Assembly (NCBI RefSeq): GCF_964199755.1
Contig: NC_133913.1
Location: 6,054,201 to 6,118,200, forward strand
Direction: 5' to 3'
Length of the DNA: 64,000 nucleotides
Origin: Larus michahellis
Lineage: Eukaryota; Chordata; Aves; Charadriiformes; Laridae
A program made the position numbers and the translations under genes. The notes under the pieces are model-generated. The model worked only from the letters and a program-made list of their open reading frames with translations, searched no databases and was not told the origin of the DNA. Of this stretch, positions 26,701 to 36,400 are shown in pieces; the first letter of the stretch is position 1; each line of letters starts with the position of its first letter.

Positions 26701-26803
26701 CGCCGGGAGCGGGGGCGACGCCGGGAACCGGGAGCGGGGACCTACCTGCCCGCGGGGCGAGCGAGAGCAGCGCGGCCAGCAGCCAGCCCCGCAGCGGGCT
26801 CAT
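16692..26803 (-). CDS. ADAM11: ADAM11, catalytically inactive neuronal ADAM (complete, 26 coding exons, 770 aa)
   Basis: Single-pass membrane protein of the ADAM11/22/23 group, known as non-proteolytic synaptic adhesion and scaffold proteins. Coding exons, 5' to 3' on the minus strand: 26803-26746, 25553-25357, 23930-23854, 23488-23422, 22756-22671, 22575-22509, 22340-22292, 22177-22110, 21751-21677, 21566-21495, 20838-20672, 20595-20511, 20427-20337, 20226-20175, 20036-19937, 19623-19552, 19436-19344, 19225-19145, 19060-19010, 18531-18468, 18381-18282, 18203-18084, 17988-17820, 17743-17629, 17335-17245, 16737-16692. All introns fit GT-AG and the phases sum to exactly 771 codons with the stop; human ADAM11 is 769 aa. 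The order is signal, prodomain, metalloprotease-like, disintegrin, Cys-rich, EGF-like, transmembrane and short tail ending [14 protein letters not shown]. That tail and the near-identity of the disintegrin part set it apart from ADAM22 and ADAM23. Confidence 0.95.
17820..19623 (-). CDS. ADAM11: ADAM11 disintegrin and cysteine-rich exons 16-23
   Basis: Residues 438-687. The disintegrin domain begins '[20 protein letters not shown]' and runs through '[19 protein letters not shown]'. Its integrin-loop equivalent is '[14 protein letters not shown]', as in other ADAM11 proteins. The cysteine-rich part contains '[15 protein letters not shown]', '[20 protein letters not shown]' and '[19 protein letters not shown]'. 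Exons are 51-169 nt and introns are mostly 75-350 nt, unusually compact. Confidence 0.94.
19937..21751 (-). CDS. ADAM11: ADAM11 metalloprotease-like domain exons 9-15
   Basis: Residues 224-437. The fold is recognisable ('[17 protein letters not shown]', '[18 protein letters not shown]', '[20 protein letters not shown]'), but the position of the zinc-binding HExxHxxGxxH reads '[12 protein letters not shown]' (residues 369-380). All three histidines and the catalytic glutamate are therefore absent. This is shared by ADAM11, 22 and 23 and means the domain is structural or adhesive, not a protease. Confidence 0.93.
20850..21480. repeat. Minisatellite in ADAM11 intron 10
   Basis: Degenerate tandem units built on 'ggggacaaacccaccaggtg' with a spacing of roughly 36-60 bp fill almost the whole 656-bp intron between exon 10 (ends 21495) and exon 11 (starts 20838). 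Confidence 0.85.
22110..26803 (-). CDS. ADAM11: ADAM11 signal peptide and prodomain exons 1-8
   Basis: Residues 1-223. The start [19 protein letters not shown] is a standard signal peptide and its ATG has A at -3. Exon 2 carries the conserved '[10 protein letters not shown]' block followed by a glycine run encoded by a GGA microsatellite. Exons 3-6 hold the conserved prodomain segments '[10 protein letters not shown]', 'CYYQGRIRG' and '[15 protein letters not shown]'. Exon 8 ends in Arg-Arg-Arg-Arg-Gln at residues 219-223, a furin-type cleavage site that would remove the prodomain in the Golgi. Confidence 0.92.
23161..23405. repeat. Pentanucleotide array (GGCAY)n in ADAM11 intron 4
   Basis: About 245 bp of tandem 'ggcat/ggcac' pentamers with scattered substitutions, starting at the junction with intron sequence near 23160 and stopping about 17 bp from the donor of exon 4. 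Confidence 0.9.
25640..26480. repeat. G-rich minisatellite in ADAM11 intron 1
   Basis: Tandem units of about 36 bp, e.g. 'aggggacatggagggctgct' followed by 'atggggacacctcctg', are repeated with drift over about 0.8 kb of the 1.19-kb intron 1. One strand is rich in GGGG runs, which makes this region capable of forming quadruplex structure and stop-poor in several frames. Confidence 0.85.
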
Positions 26804-26814
26804 GGTTCCCTCAT
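26800..26814 (-). promoter_or_regulatory. ADAM11: Minimal uORF overlapping the ADAM11 start (ATGA)
   Basis: On the minus strand, ATG at 26814-26812 opens a four-codon frame (Met-Arg-Glu-Pro). Its TGA stop at 26802-26800 overlaps the main ATG (26803-26801) as ATGA. The upstream ATG has A at -3. Because it lies only 11 nt from the main start it must be in any normal 5' UTR. Confidence 0.75.
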
Positions 26815-26978
26815 AATCCGATGGCGGCCGCTCCGGGCCCGCCGAGCCGGGCTCCGTCCCGCCCGTCCCGCCCGCTCCCCCCGCCCCGGTCCGGGCAGGG
26901 AGCGGCCGCCGGGTCCCGAGCGCCGCCCCCGCCCCCTGCACGCGCGCACGGCACCGGCCACGCCGCCCCCCCCCCGCG

Positions 26979-26980
<2 letters not shown>

Positions 26981-27018
<38 letters not shown>
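26981..27018. repeat. (GT)n dinucleotide microsatellite upstream of ADAM11
   Basis: Nineteen GT units without interruption, about 180-215 bp upstream of the ADAM11 start codon, within the GC-rich promoter or 5' UTR zone. Confidence 0.97.
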
Positions 27019-27019
<1 letters not shown>

Positions 27020-27249
27020 ACGACACCGCCGCCACCGGCACCGGCGCCGGCAGCGGCAGCGCCCGCCCCGGGGCCGCCCCGCCCCGCCCCGGCCCCCCCC
27101 CGGTCCGCCCCCCTCCCCCCCCCCGGTTGCCGCAGCGCCGCTGGCACCCCCCCCCCCCGCCCCGGCATTGCAGCAGCGGACCCTGCCCGGTATCACCCCC
27201 CCGCCCAGGCACCGGAGCTCCCCCCCCGCCCCCCGGTACCGGTATCACA

Positions 27250-28300
27250 TCCCGATCCGGTGCCGGAGCCCCGCCAGCACCTACCGGGCTCCCCTGATGG
27301 TACCGGAGCCCCCACCGGTATCCAGCCCCCCCCCCCGCCCCCGCGCTGGCGATGGAGTGGCCCAGCCAGGACCAGCCCCCCCCAGCCAGTACCGGACCCC
27401 CCACACACACCAGCACCAAACCCCGCCATCGGTACTGGGCCGCCCCAACCAGTGCCGCCCACCCCAGCCAGTACAGGACAGACATCACCCCCCCGCCCGG
27501 TACTGGGCTCCCCATCCAGTACCAGATCCCCCCCACACCCCCAAGCCAGTACAGGACATCCCCACACCAGCACTGGCCCCCCCAGCCAGAACCAAACCCT
27601 CAGCTGGGACTGGGGTGGCCCAACCAGTACCAGACCCCCCCCGCAACCAGTATCAGCCCCCCCCCAGCCAGTACAGGACCCCCCACACACACCAGGACCA
27701 ACCCCCCCCATCGGTACCGGACCACCCCAACCGGTACCAACCCCGTACATTCCCCCCCCACCCAGTACTGGGTTTCCCATCCAGTGCCAGGCCCCCCCCA
27801 GCCAGTGCTGCCCCCCGCCCCCCCAGCCGAGATCAGGACCCCCCCACACCAGTACCAGCCCACCACCCAGTACCAGACCCTCAGCTGGGACTGGGGTGGC
27901 CCAGCCAGTACCAGACCCTCCCCCCAACCACAGGACCCCCCCCCCAGCCAGTACAAAACCCCACCACACCAGTACTGGTCCGTACCTCACCCTCCCCAGC
28001 CAGAACTCGGCCCCCAGCTGGAATTGGAGCCCCCAGCTGGGACTGGTGCCCCCCAGCCCGATCCAAGTCGTGTCCCCCCCACAGCTGGTCCCGAGTCCCA
28101 AACTGGTCCCAAGTCCCCAGCTGGTCCCCGGCTGGCACCAGAGTCCCCCCCAGTCCCCCGACAGCACTGGAGCTTCCAGCTGGAACCAGGCTCCCAGCCA
28201 GTACCGGGACCCCCAGACACTATCAGAGCCCCCCAGACAGTTCCGAGCCCCCCCCATCCGGTCCTGGTCCCTGGGTCCCCAGCCAGTGCCAGTACCGGGG
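27250..28300. repeat. C-rich degenerate minisatellite upstream of ADAM11
   Basis: Short units around 'ccagccagtaccagaccccc' are repeated with drift. A longer block beginning with 'ggactggggtggcccarcca' recurs near 27605 and 27894, with a diverged version near 27349, giving a higher-order spacing of about 255-290 bp. Composition keeps several frames open for hundreds of codons, which is not evidence of coding. Confidence 0.8.
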
Positions 28301-31300
28301 CTCCGGATGCAGCCAGGGGTCCCGGGAAGGATGGCGACACCGGGGCCACCCATGGCACCTGGGGAGGGGGTCAGTCCTGGGGTGTCACTGGTGGGTGGGT
28401 GGGTGCTGTGGGGTCCCCCCCCCCAGCCATAACCCTCGGGAAGTACCAGAAACAAGGACCACCCCCTTGGGGGGACCTGATTTCGGGGGGTGCTGCAAGG
28501 CCACGTTCCCCCCCTGGGGACAACGGAACAATTTTGGGGGGAGAAAAGCCCCAACAAACTCCTGTTTATTGCAGCTGTGGGATTGGGGGGGGGGTACAGC
28601 ACCGTGGGAGGGTGACACCCAGCCCCACGGCGGGGGGCAGCGTAGTCGTAGACACAGGGACCGTACTGGGGGGGCACAGGGGGGCTCCGAGCCCCAGGGT
28701 GACAGATGCTCCAACCAGCCTGGGGCGGGGGGGCCATATTCATCCCTCCATCGCTGGAGCGGGGACAGAGATCGCCCTGTGGCCCCCCCAGCCCTGCCCC
28801 CCCGGGGGCTGCCCAGGGCCGTCCCCAGGCCCAGGGTGTCCCCACGGGTGGTGACGGTCACCCCCTGCCCGCGTTTGATGGGGGACGAGGGGCTCTGCCA
28901 CCGTGGTGCCCCAGGGCGGGGGGGGGGGCATTGAGGCACTTCGGTGTCCCCTAGCTCATCCCGGGGGCCGGCTGCCCCAGGAGGGCCCTGGAGCCCCCCC
29001 AGAAAGACCGAGCCGAGGGTCCTGAACCCCCACTTTAAACCTTTTGGATACATTTTGCGGTACCAGCCCGGCTCAACCCCCCAGGATCAGGCTCCAGCCT
29101 CCCCCCCCCGGAGCAGCCAGCACCCCCGGGGGGGATGGGGGGGCTCCCCACACCCCCCCCCCACTTCCCACAGCCACCATGAACCCCGGGAAGGGGTTCC
29201 CTGCGTGTGCCAGCCCCCAGCCCCTCTCCACAGGCCACCAAGGAGCCACACTGGCTTGTGCCCCCCTCCCCGTGGACCCCCCTCTTGTCCAAGCGCCTTC
29301 CCCAGGCCCCCCCACACCCGTTCCCGTCTCCCCCCAGGACTCAGGTGCCCGCTGCTGATAAAAAGCCTTTGGGGAGGCGGTGGCAGCTCCGTAGCCCAAA
29401 GCCCCTGGGGAAAGCCCCAGGCCGGGTTCACCGGTGGGTTTATCCAGTATTGGAAGTGGTGAGTCCCGGCAGTGCCACGGGCCCCCCCCGGCCCCCACCA
29501 AAACCCACCTTGACACCCTCGTTAACAGCGGCCGCTTCAGTTTCCATCACTTTTGCACAAAAATAGGGGGGCAGAAGCGTTCAGAGGCGGGAGGGAAGGC
29601 AGGGATGGGCCCGAGGTTGGGCACAGGGAGGGGGACAAGCCCCAACCCTCCATTCCCCCCCGCCAAGCTCTGCCCTCACCTCGTTACCGCCAACGCTTGG
29701 CGGAGCCTTAACGAACTGAGACCTGTGGCAGCTGTGGGATGGAGGGGGCAGGTTCCCCCCAGCTGGGTGTTGGCAGAGCCGAGCTGCCGAGGGGTCACGC
29801 TCGAGCTGGGGGGGGCTCACGTCCTCCCACCCCACAGGGGCCGACATATGTGGGTGCGGGGAAGCGTCTCCCACACTGGCATTGTCAGACTGTCACATGG
29901 GGAACAGGCTCTGGGAGATGCCGATCATCTCCTTGGCCACACCGCGGCGGTTCCTGGCTGCCAAACGGCATTTCCAGGGCAGATCTGGCCCTGATCACCC
30001 CCACGCCGTCCCCCCGGGAAGCTCAGCACAGGGCGGGCAGGGCTTCGAAGCCCTGACCTGCTGCCCTTGCGCCTTCACCTTCCTCCATGCAATAACGAGC
30101 CACCAACGCAGCAAAGGAGGCGAGGAACCCACGGCACCAGCCACAGCCGAGCTGATCCAGCAGCAGGGAGGTCCACGAGGTCACCAGCCTCAGCCAGCAC
30201 TCTCCTGGTGGTCCCCAGGGCCGCAGTGACAAAGGGGACGGGTGCTTCACGTATCTCCAGCAACACCTGACCCAAGGCCTGACTGGTCCCCAAGAGTCCC
30301 CAAAGCAGGTCCTACGGTCCCCAAGACCAGGGACCCCCATGACATAGGTCACTGGCCAACATTCAGAGGGGCAGGCAAAAACCACGGGTCCCCCTCCCCT
30401 CGGGGAAGGGCCAAGCTTGGAGAAGGGCAACCACCCTCACCCCTCGGCTGATGTCCCAACACCATCCCTGCTGACACCCCAGGGAAGGTCATGGCCTCCC
30501 CCACGGAGGAGCGCTGCCAGCAGGTAACCCAGTCTCTGCAGGGGACAACTGAGCACCTTGAGGTTTGGTCACATCCACCACTCCTGGCTCACCCCGCTGG
30601 CCAGGCCACCCCTCTTTGCTGCCCGAGGGGCAGAGAGCTGGTCGCTCCCTCCAGGAGACATCGAGATGTGGGGCAGTTGATGCACCAAGCCTGCTCCTGC
30701 CTCTCTCCCAGGGATTAGTCTGGAGCTGACCCACCCCAGGCACGGGGCTCTGCGGAGGACAAGGCCCCGCAGCCCCTTGGAACCTGTTTAGCGTCTTTGT
30801 TAGGGAAAGGAGAGCCAGCGTCTGGCTGTTGCACTGGAGAATGATTTAGCTCAGGAGGAACCTCTAAAGTGTCTAGCCCAGGCTCCAGCCCACAGCAGGG
30901 CTACCTCATCCAGCTGCTCAGGGCTTCAAGCCTCAAGTGAAGAAGGATGGTTGTCCTTCACTCAAGGCTTGAAAGCCTCCATGGACAGACAGAGCCCACT
31001 GCGCTGGGTGCCCGGCCCAAGGCTGACCCACGCTCCCGTCCAGGGAGCTTTTCCTTTTCCCAACCGGCCCCTCGGAAGCCCTAATTTGGGACATGTGGCA
31101 CCACTGAAAGGTTGGCTCCATCCTGCTTGGAAGTGCCCTTCAAGAAGTCACAGGCTGCTTTCAGACACCCCTCGGCCTCCTCCCAGCAAGACAAACCCAG
31201 CCCAGCCCTGGTCTCCCCTCCTTGGCCCTGTGTCCAGGCGAGGTCAACGGTCTCCACCGACTGCTCTCCGGCTTCTCCACATCCCTCTGTACCTGCGGCC

Positions 31301-31544
31301 ATCCCTGTGCTGGCCACAACAGCTTCCCACCGCCACATGCCGAGAGAAAAACATGGAGAGGGTGACAGTATGTGACCAGAGCCATCGCTGCCTCAGACCC
31401 AGCCTGGTGGCCCCCGTCGCCCCCAGACCCCTTCCAGGCAAGCTCCTGTCCAGTCACCGCCTGGCCTCTACTGACGGACCTTTCACGCAACTTCGAGCTG
31501 GCCGCAGTTAAGGCCACCAGACAAGTCTTACCCAGCGAAGAGCA
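28301..31544. other. Intergenic DNA between ADAM11 and DBF4B
   Basis: No exon is recognised. A minus-strand AATAAA lies at 28565-28570 in a C-rich setting, which could be the poly(A) signal of an unrecognised transcript or chance. A decayed CR1-like fragment lies near 30.84-30.94 kb. Confidence 0.45.
30836..30945 (-). repeat. Possible old CR1 fragment
   Basis: The plus strand reads like a diverged reverse complement of the CR1 3' region: 'gaggaacctctaaagtgtct', 'agcccaggctccagcccaca' and then 'gcagggctacctcatccagc' before 'tgctcagggctt'. Boundaries are approximate. Confidence 0.35.
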
Positions 31545-32097
31545 GAGCGGGATCTCATCTTCCATTTTATTTCAAAGATTAAAAATTTGCTAAAAACCCC
31601 CAGCTTAGTACCAGTTACAAACATCTGTAAATACTCAGAGACATCCACAAAAACCCCAAACCGTGTGAAGAACACACATCTCCCTCCTCTCCACCGTCCC
31701 CGCACCCCCAAGGGTGTGAGGAGGAACAGGCCACGCTCTCAGTCTGGAAGGACAAAGAGCATGTTCCCGCTGAAGATACTTCCAGAGACAGACCATGTTG
31801 TCGGCAGCCCCGTGAGGAGTTGAAGGAGGAAGCTATCAGCCCTAAGCGTTACCAGCAGAGAGGAGGGAAGATCCCACCCCTGTCAGAGCCGAAGACAGTG
31901 AAACCACCGCATCACCCGTCAGTTCCCAAGAGGAGACCTGCTCGGGTTGTCTGGAGACCACCGTGCAGCTGAGGGTCCCCACTCCAGCGCCCGGCTGCAC
32001 CTCCTGGTCCTGACGGGGAGCGGGGAGGCTTGTTAAATCCCCTTCCAGCCACTTCACAGCTCCCACTAAGGGCCCAGAGGACAGCCAGGAGGTGGAT
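31545..32097 (-). other. DBF4B: DBF4B 3' UTR with AATAAA at 31566-31571
   Basis: Minus-strand sequence after the DBF4B stop (32100-32098). The plus strand reads TTTATT at 31566-31571, i.e. AATAAA in the transcript, with a cleavage zone expected near 31545. The UTR would be about 0.55 kb. Confidence 0.6.
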
Positions 32098-33493
32098 TTA
32101 ACTAGTCCAGCTGCCAAAAAAGGTCTCAAATATGGGGGAAGAGGCTCCTTCGGTCTTCGTGTAGCAGTTCCGGCAGTTCTTGTCCTCCTTGCCTGCCCAG
32201 GTGAGCTCCGACTTCTGCTTCAGGACCGAGCAGAGCTGAGACTCGTAGCCACTGTCCCTCACATTGACATGCGTCCTTTGGAGCAAGTCCCTGTCCACAG
32301 GCTGAATCCTGCTGTCCTGGACACTCGTTAGCGTGGAGAGGAGCTGGTCATCCCAGTCTGACTCAGAAGAACTTTTGCTGAAGTTGTGACCAGCCTGTGC
32401 GTTACGTGGAAGAGGCTGGAGGAGCCCAGGGCACGGCGCCCGCTCTCTGCTGTGGCCTGGGAGGTCAGGTAGTTCGGGTGCTATTTTTTCTGCTGTTCTG
32501 ACACAGAGCGAGCGGCAACATCTGGCTTCAGCCACAGGCGGTTTTGGAGAGGGCAAGCGGCCAGTAGGACAGCTGGTCTTCCTCATTGTGCTCTCCAGAT
32601 GAGGACTATCCACATTTCTGGGTGTGTTTTCATTCTCCCCCCGGCACTGCTTCCCTTGGGAGCTCACGTTCGCTCTGCTCCAGCCAGGCTCGCTGACCCT
32701 GCTGGCTGCAGCAGCCTCTGTGGGATCAAACCCCACGGACACAGCTTCGAGGGGACCCGGCTGGGATGGTGGGTCCCCAGGGTTCCCGCGTGGGCACAGG
32801 CCCAAACCAAGGGAGCTGCGAGGTCTGTTGGAGAGCTTTGTGCTTAGGGGCAAGCCGCCAGCTTCCATCACACCGGCGAAGCCTGGCTCGGACGTCTGTC
32901 CTGCACCCTGCACACCCACCCCACCGTCCACGGGGCTCATCTGCTCGCGTGGAGAGAGGCCACCACTCAGCTCCAGCCTGGGCTTCTTTCCCGCCTGGGT
33001 GCTCTGTCCGGAGAGCTGGCGTTTCCTGGAGGCCGGCAGTGTTTGCGGACGATGGTCGATAGACCCAAGCGTTTGCTGTTTACAAGGTTCAGATGAACAA
33101 GCAATCACCTCTCCAACATCAGCGGCTGCTGCGTGAGTCCCCCAGCCTGGGTCAGGAGCTGAGCCCAAATCCGTTTTCCCCACCGCAGACTCCTCCGTGG
33201 AGCCACGCGCAGCACAGACCCCTACAGTGAGTCCAGCTCCAACCAGCAGCCCCCCAGGGCCGCCCAACAACCCCCCTCCTTCTCTGGGATTACTGACCCC
33301 GTTCCTGGGCAGGCAAGGGGAGCATCCCTTGGTCTTCAGGACATGATCACGCTCCGTATCAACTAACGGTTCCACAGCACCGTGCTCAGGCTGCTGCCTT
33401 TCCTTTCCCAGCTCTGCTGTCAGAATCTCAATTCCTCCAGTGACTGGTGCTTGAGGCACCAAGCATTCATCTGTCAGGCAGGACCATGGCACC
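32098..33493 (-). CDS. DBF4B: DBF4B last exon, long disordered C-terminal region
   Basis: Residues 311-775 in one 1.4-kb exon. Low-complexity, Ser/Pro/Gly-rich and probably disordered, ending [10 protein letters not shown]-stop. '[20 protein letters not shown]' is the most conserved-looking stretch. Length and sequence vary strongly among DBF4 proteins, so this part is supported by the open frame and the phase-matched acceptor (ggttcttctcag) more than by similarity. Confidence 0.85.
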
Positions 33494-36400
33494 CTGAGAA
33501 GAACCATCAGTTAACGCTTGCTCTCTCTAGGCCGAGCAACACCCTTCCCCCCAGCCAGACGAAGCGGTTTCTGCAGTGCAGGATGTTCGAAGCCCTTGCT
33601 TAGCAGGCGGTAAGAAATTTTAGACCGCTGAGGCTCTAACAGCGATACTGCTGCTGGCAGGGGAGACCGTCAGCACGAGGGATCTCTCAGCCGCCCAAGG
33701 TCTGGGCACAGGAGTGCTACAGAGCAGCGGGGTTTGCCTCAGACATGGGGAGAGAAGAGATGGGCCCAGCTGTCTTTTCTAGTTTAAGAGGCACTAGAAG
33801 TCCACAGGGAGTTCCCTGAAGCAGAGAAGCCACAGAAGCTCAAGAACGTCTCCCTCCGCTCGTCTAAACCTCGCCTGGCAGGTGCCGGGTTGGTCCTGCA
33901 GTCAGCTGCAGCCCCCTGCTCCCTGCCAACCGATTCCCTGGCACAGGGCGTGAGCCAGCGACCAGTACCACAGCAGCATGGAGACCGGGGCCTTGTCCCC
34001 CCTGAGCGTGCTGGGCAGCACCGTGACGCTTTTGGGCTCCAGGAGTTACCAGATTCACAAAGACTTACGTGGCTGACTGCTCCACAAAGCTGTTGGTGAG
34101 CTGCGAGATGACACGGTCCACAGGGGCGTACTGCGAGTCGTCCAGCGCAAACCGCTTATGCCGGGGGCTCTGGAGGTGCTGGAAGGTGGCAGAGGCCCTT
34201 TTAGAAACACTTATCCTTTCATAAGAGGGAAATCTCTAGTAACAGCCACTTCCCACAGCCTAACAGCTTAGAGGGCAAACGGCCTTTTCACCAGATAGAG
34301 CCGTTGTTTGGAAGCAGATTTGGGAAACGCAGGCAAGGCCGTTACCCCTGGTTGCTCACAGCGAGGATTCTGTTCCCATAGACACCTGCTGCTGAGGAGG
34401 TTGTGGCTGTATCTAACAGCAGCCTACAGCTTTCCCCAGCAGCTAGTAAAAACGCAGACTCCAAATACGTACTGTCTATCACTAAAGGCTGGGCTCTGAA
34501 AGGCACATTGTTTGGCATCTTCCAGGAGATAAAAAAAAAAACAAACAAAAAACAAAGCAATCCACCGCTTCGCACCTTTTTTAATCAGCCTGTGCCCCCA
34601 GCCCTCACCAACTGCCATGGAACAGGCTTCCCACCTTACAGGCCAGATAACAGGATGATCCTGGAGGCTGTCCTGGCCCTAGAGATGAGCATGCCGTGCT
34701 CCGATCTTCAAAACCACTGTTTGCCCAGACCAGGAGGTCAGAGCACAGATATAATGATTAATGAAGCCACTGAGCGGCCCCCATAATTTTTGCAAGGAAC
34801 CAGGTCCCAGGGGAACCTTTACCTTCTGCAGCTCTTCAAAGGTCTCTTGGCAGCACTCACAAAATCCTCTCTTTTTCTTTGGCACAGTGATGGGTGTGGA
34901 TCGGGGGCTCTTCTCCCCCTTGCTGCGCATCGGACAGCCTTCCGCACCCCTGCAAGGAATCACAGAATGGCTGGGGTTGGCAGGGCCCTCTGGAGATCAT
35001 CCCCTCCAACCCCCGGCCAGAGCAGGGTCACCCAGAGCAGGTGGCACAGGAACGCGGCCAGGCGGGGTTGGAATGTCTCCAGAGACGGAGACTCCCCCAC
35101 CTCTCTGGGCAGCCTGTGCCAGGGCTCTGCCACCCTCACAGCAAAGAAGTTCCTCCTCCTGTTGAGATGGAACTTCCCAGGGGCAAGTTTGTGCCCGTTA
35201 CCCCTTGTCCTGTCCCCGGGCACCACTGAGAAGAGCCTGGCCCCATCCTCCTGACACCCCCCCTTTCAGTATTTATCAGCGTTGATAAGATCCCCCCTCA
35301 GCCGTCTTTTTTCCAGGCTGAAGAGACCCAAATCCCTCAGCCTTTCTCCATCAGAGAGGGGTTCCAGTCCCCTCAGCACCTTGGTAGCCCTTTGCTGTCC
35401 CCTCTCCAGCAGTTCCCTGTTTAACAGATACAGCTGTTTAACCCAGAACAGGGCTCCTTTCACCCGCATCCAGTACACAAGGGATTCTCCAAATCCCAGG
35501 AACCAGCAGGGCAGCAGCCAGCAGAGGGGCTGGGTTAAAACCTTGCACGGAAGGAGCTACAACCTACCTGACTCCGCAAAAATTCGAGACGTTTTTCAGA
35601 GGCTCAAATGGGCTGGAGGTTTTGGGTGCCAGGAAGTTCAGGTCGGGAAAGGTTTTGAACTGGTGATGGAAGGGTCGGAATTGCCTGAAAGCAGCAGATC
35701 AGGACAACAGAATTCTGGCAGGGACAGCATGGCCAGAGAGCTGTCCCCCCCGCAGAGGGTCTCAAGGTGCTATCTCCTTTATGATGGGACACTGCCCAGG
35801 GCTGTCCTTTCACTTGGCTGTTCCAGAGATTTCCCATTTCTCACGGGAAGTACTAAACCGGATTCCCAGTAACAGCACCGATGGGGGCGTGCTTTGGACA
35901 GAAGGCAGGCTGGCCTGCTCTGCTCAAAACCCACCTTTGCCCCAAGGCACACCAGCAGCAGCCAGGGCAGCTTTTTCAGCTACACCGCAGCACAGGAAGG
36001 TTTGGGTTCCCAGACCACATCTCTCTCTCTCCATCCTTTATTGCCCGCAGCGTGTAAAACCTAATATTTGACTCCGCAGCTGCCATAAATGTTGTCTTTG
36101 GAACGATTAATTAGCACTCTGGATACCGTTAGAGTTACAGAGTTGTTAGAAACACCACTGAGATCAGATCCCCGTGTGCTGGATGCTGTAGTCAAGTTAC
36201 AGGCCCTGACCTCCGGTGCTTCAATCTCTTCCCTCATTTCAGAGGGCTCAAGCAGATTAAGTGACCTGCCGAGGATCACAATCGGAATCCGAGCAAGGAA
36301 GTAAACTCTGTTGTCAAGTCTCATTTAACACCTTTTTTCCCCCCGACATACGAGCCACCTAGATTGTTTCTCTAAACTCCATTTGCCTCCCTCTAGGAGA

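Larger units (their letters stand above)
26500..27240 (-). promoter_or_regulatory. ADAM11: ADAM11 CpG-island promoter region
   Basis: Very GC- and CpG-dense DNA surrounding coding exon 1 (26746-26803), with the 5' UTR and promoter expected upstream on the minus strand (towards higher coordinates). No TATA box is seen. The transcription start cannot be placed from sequence alone. Confidence 0.5.

Noticed and set aside
26162-28934. Very long plus-strand open frames (756 and 649 codons) across the ADAM11 promoter and repeats
   Set aside because: They are antisense to ADAM11 exon 1, run through minisatellites and a (GT)n tract, are Pro/Gly/Arg-rich low complexity and have no domain. Stop codons are scarce because of the composition.
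31587-31823. Plus-strand frame in the DBF4B 3' UTR
   Set aside because: Antisense to the UTR with no similarity or splice context.
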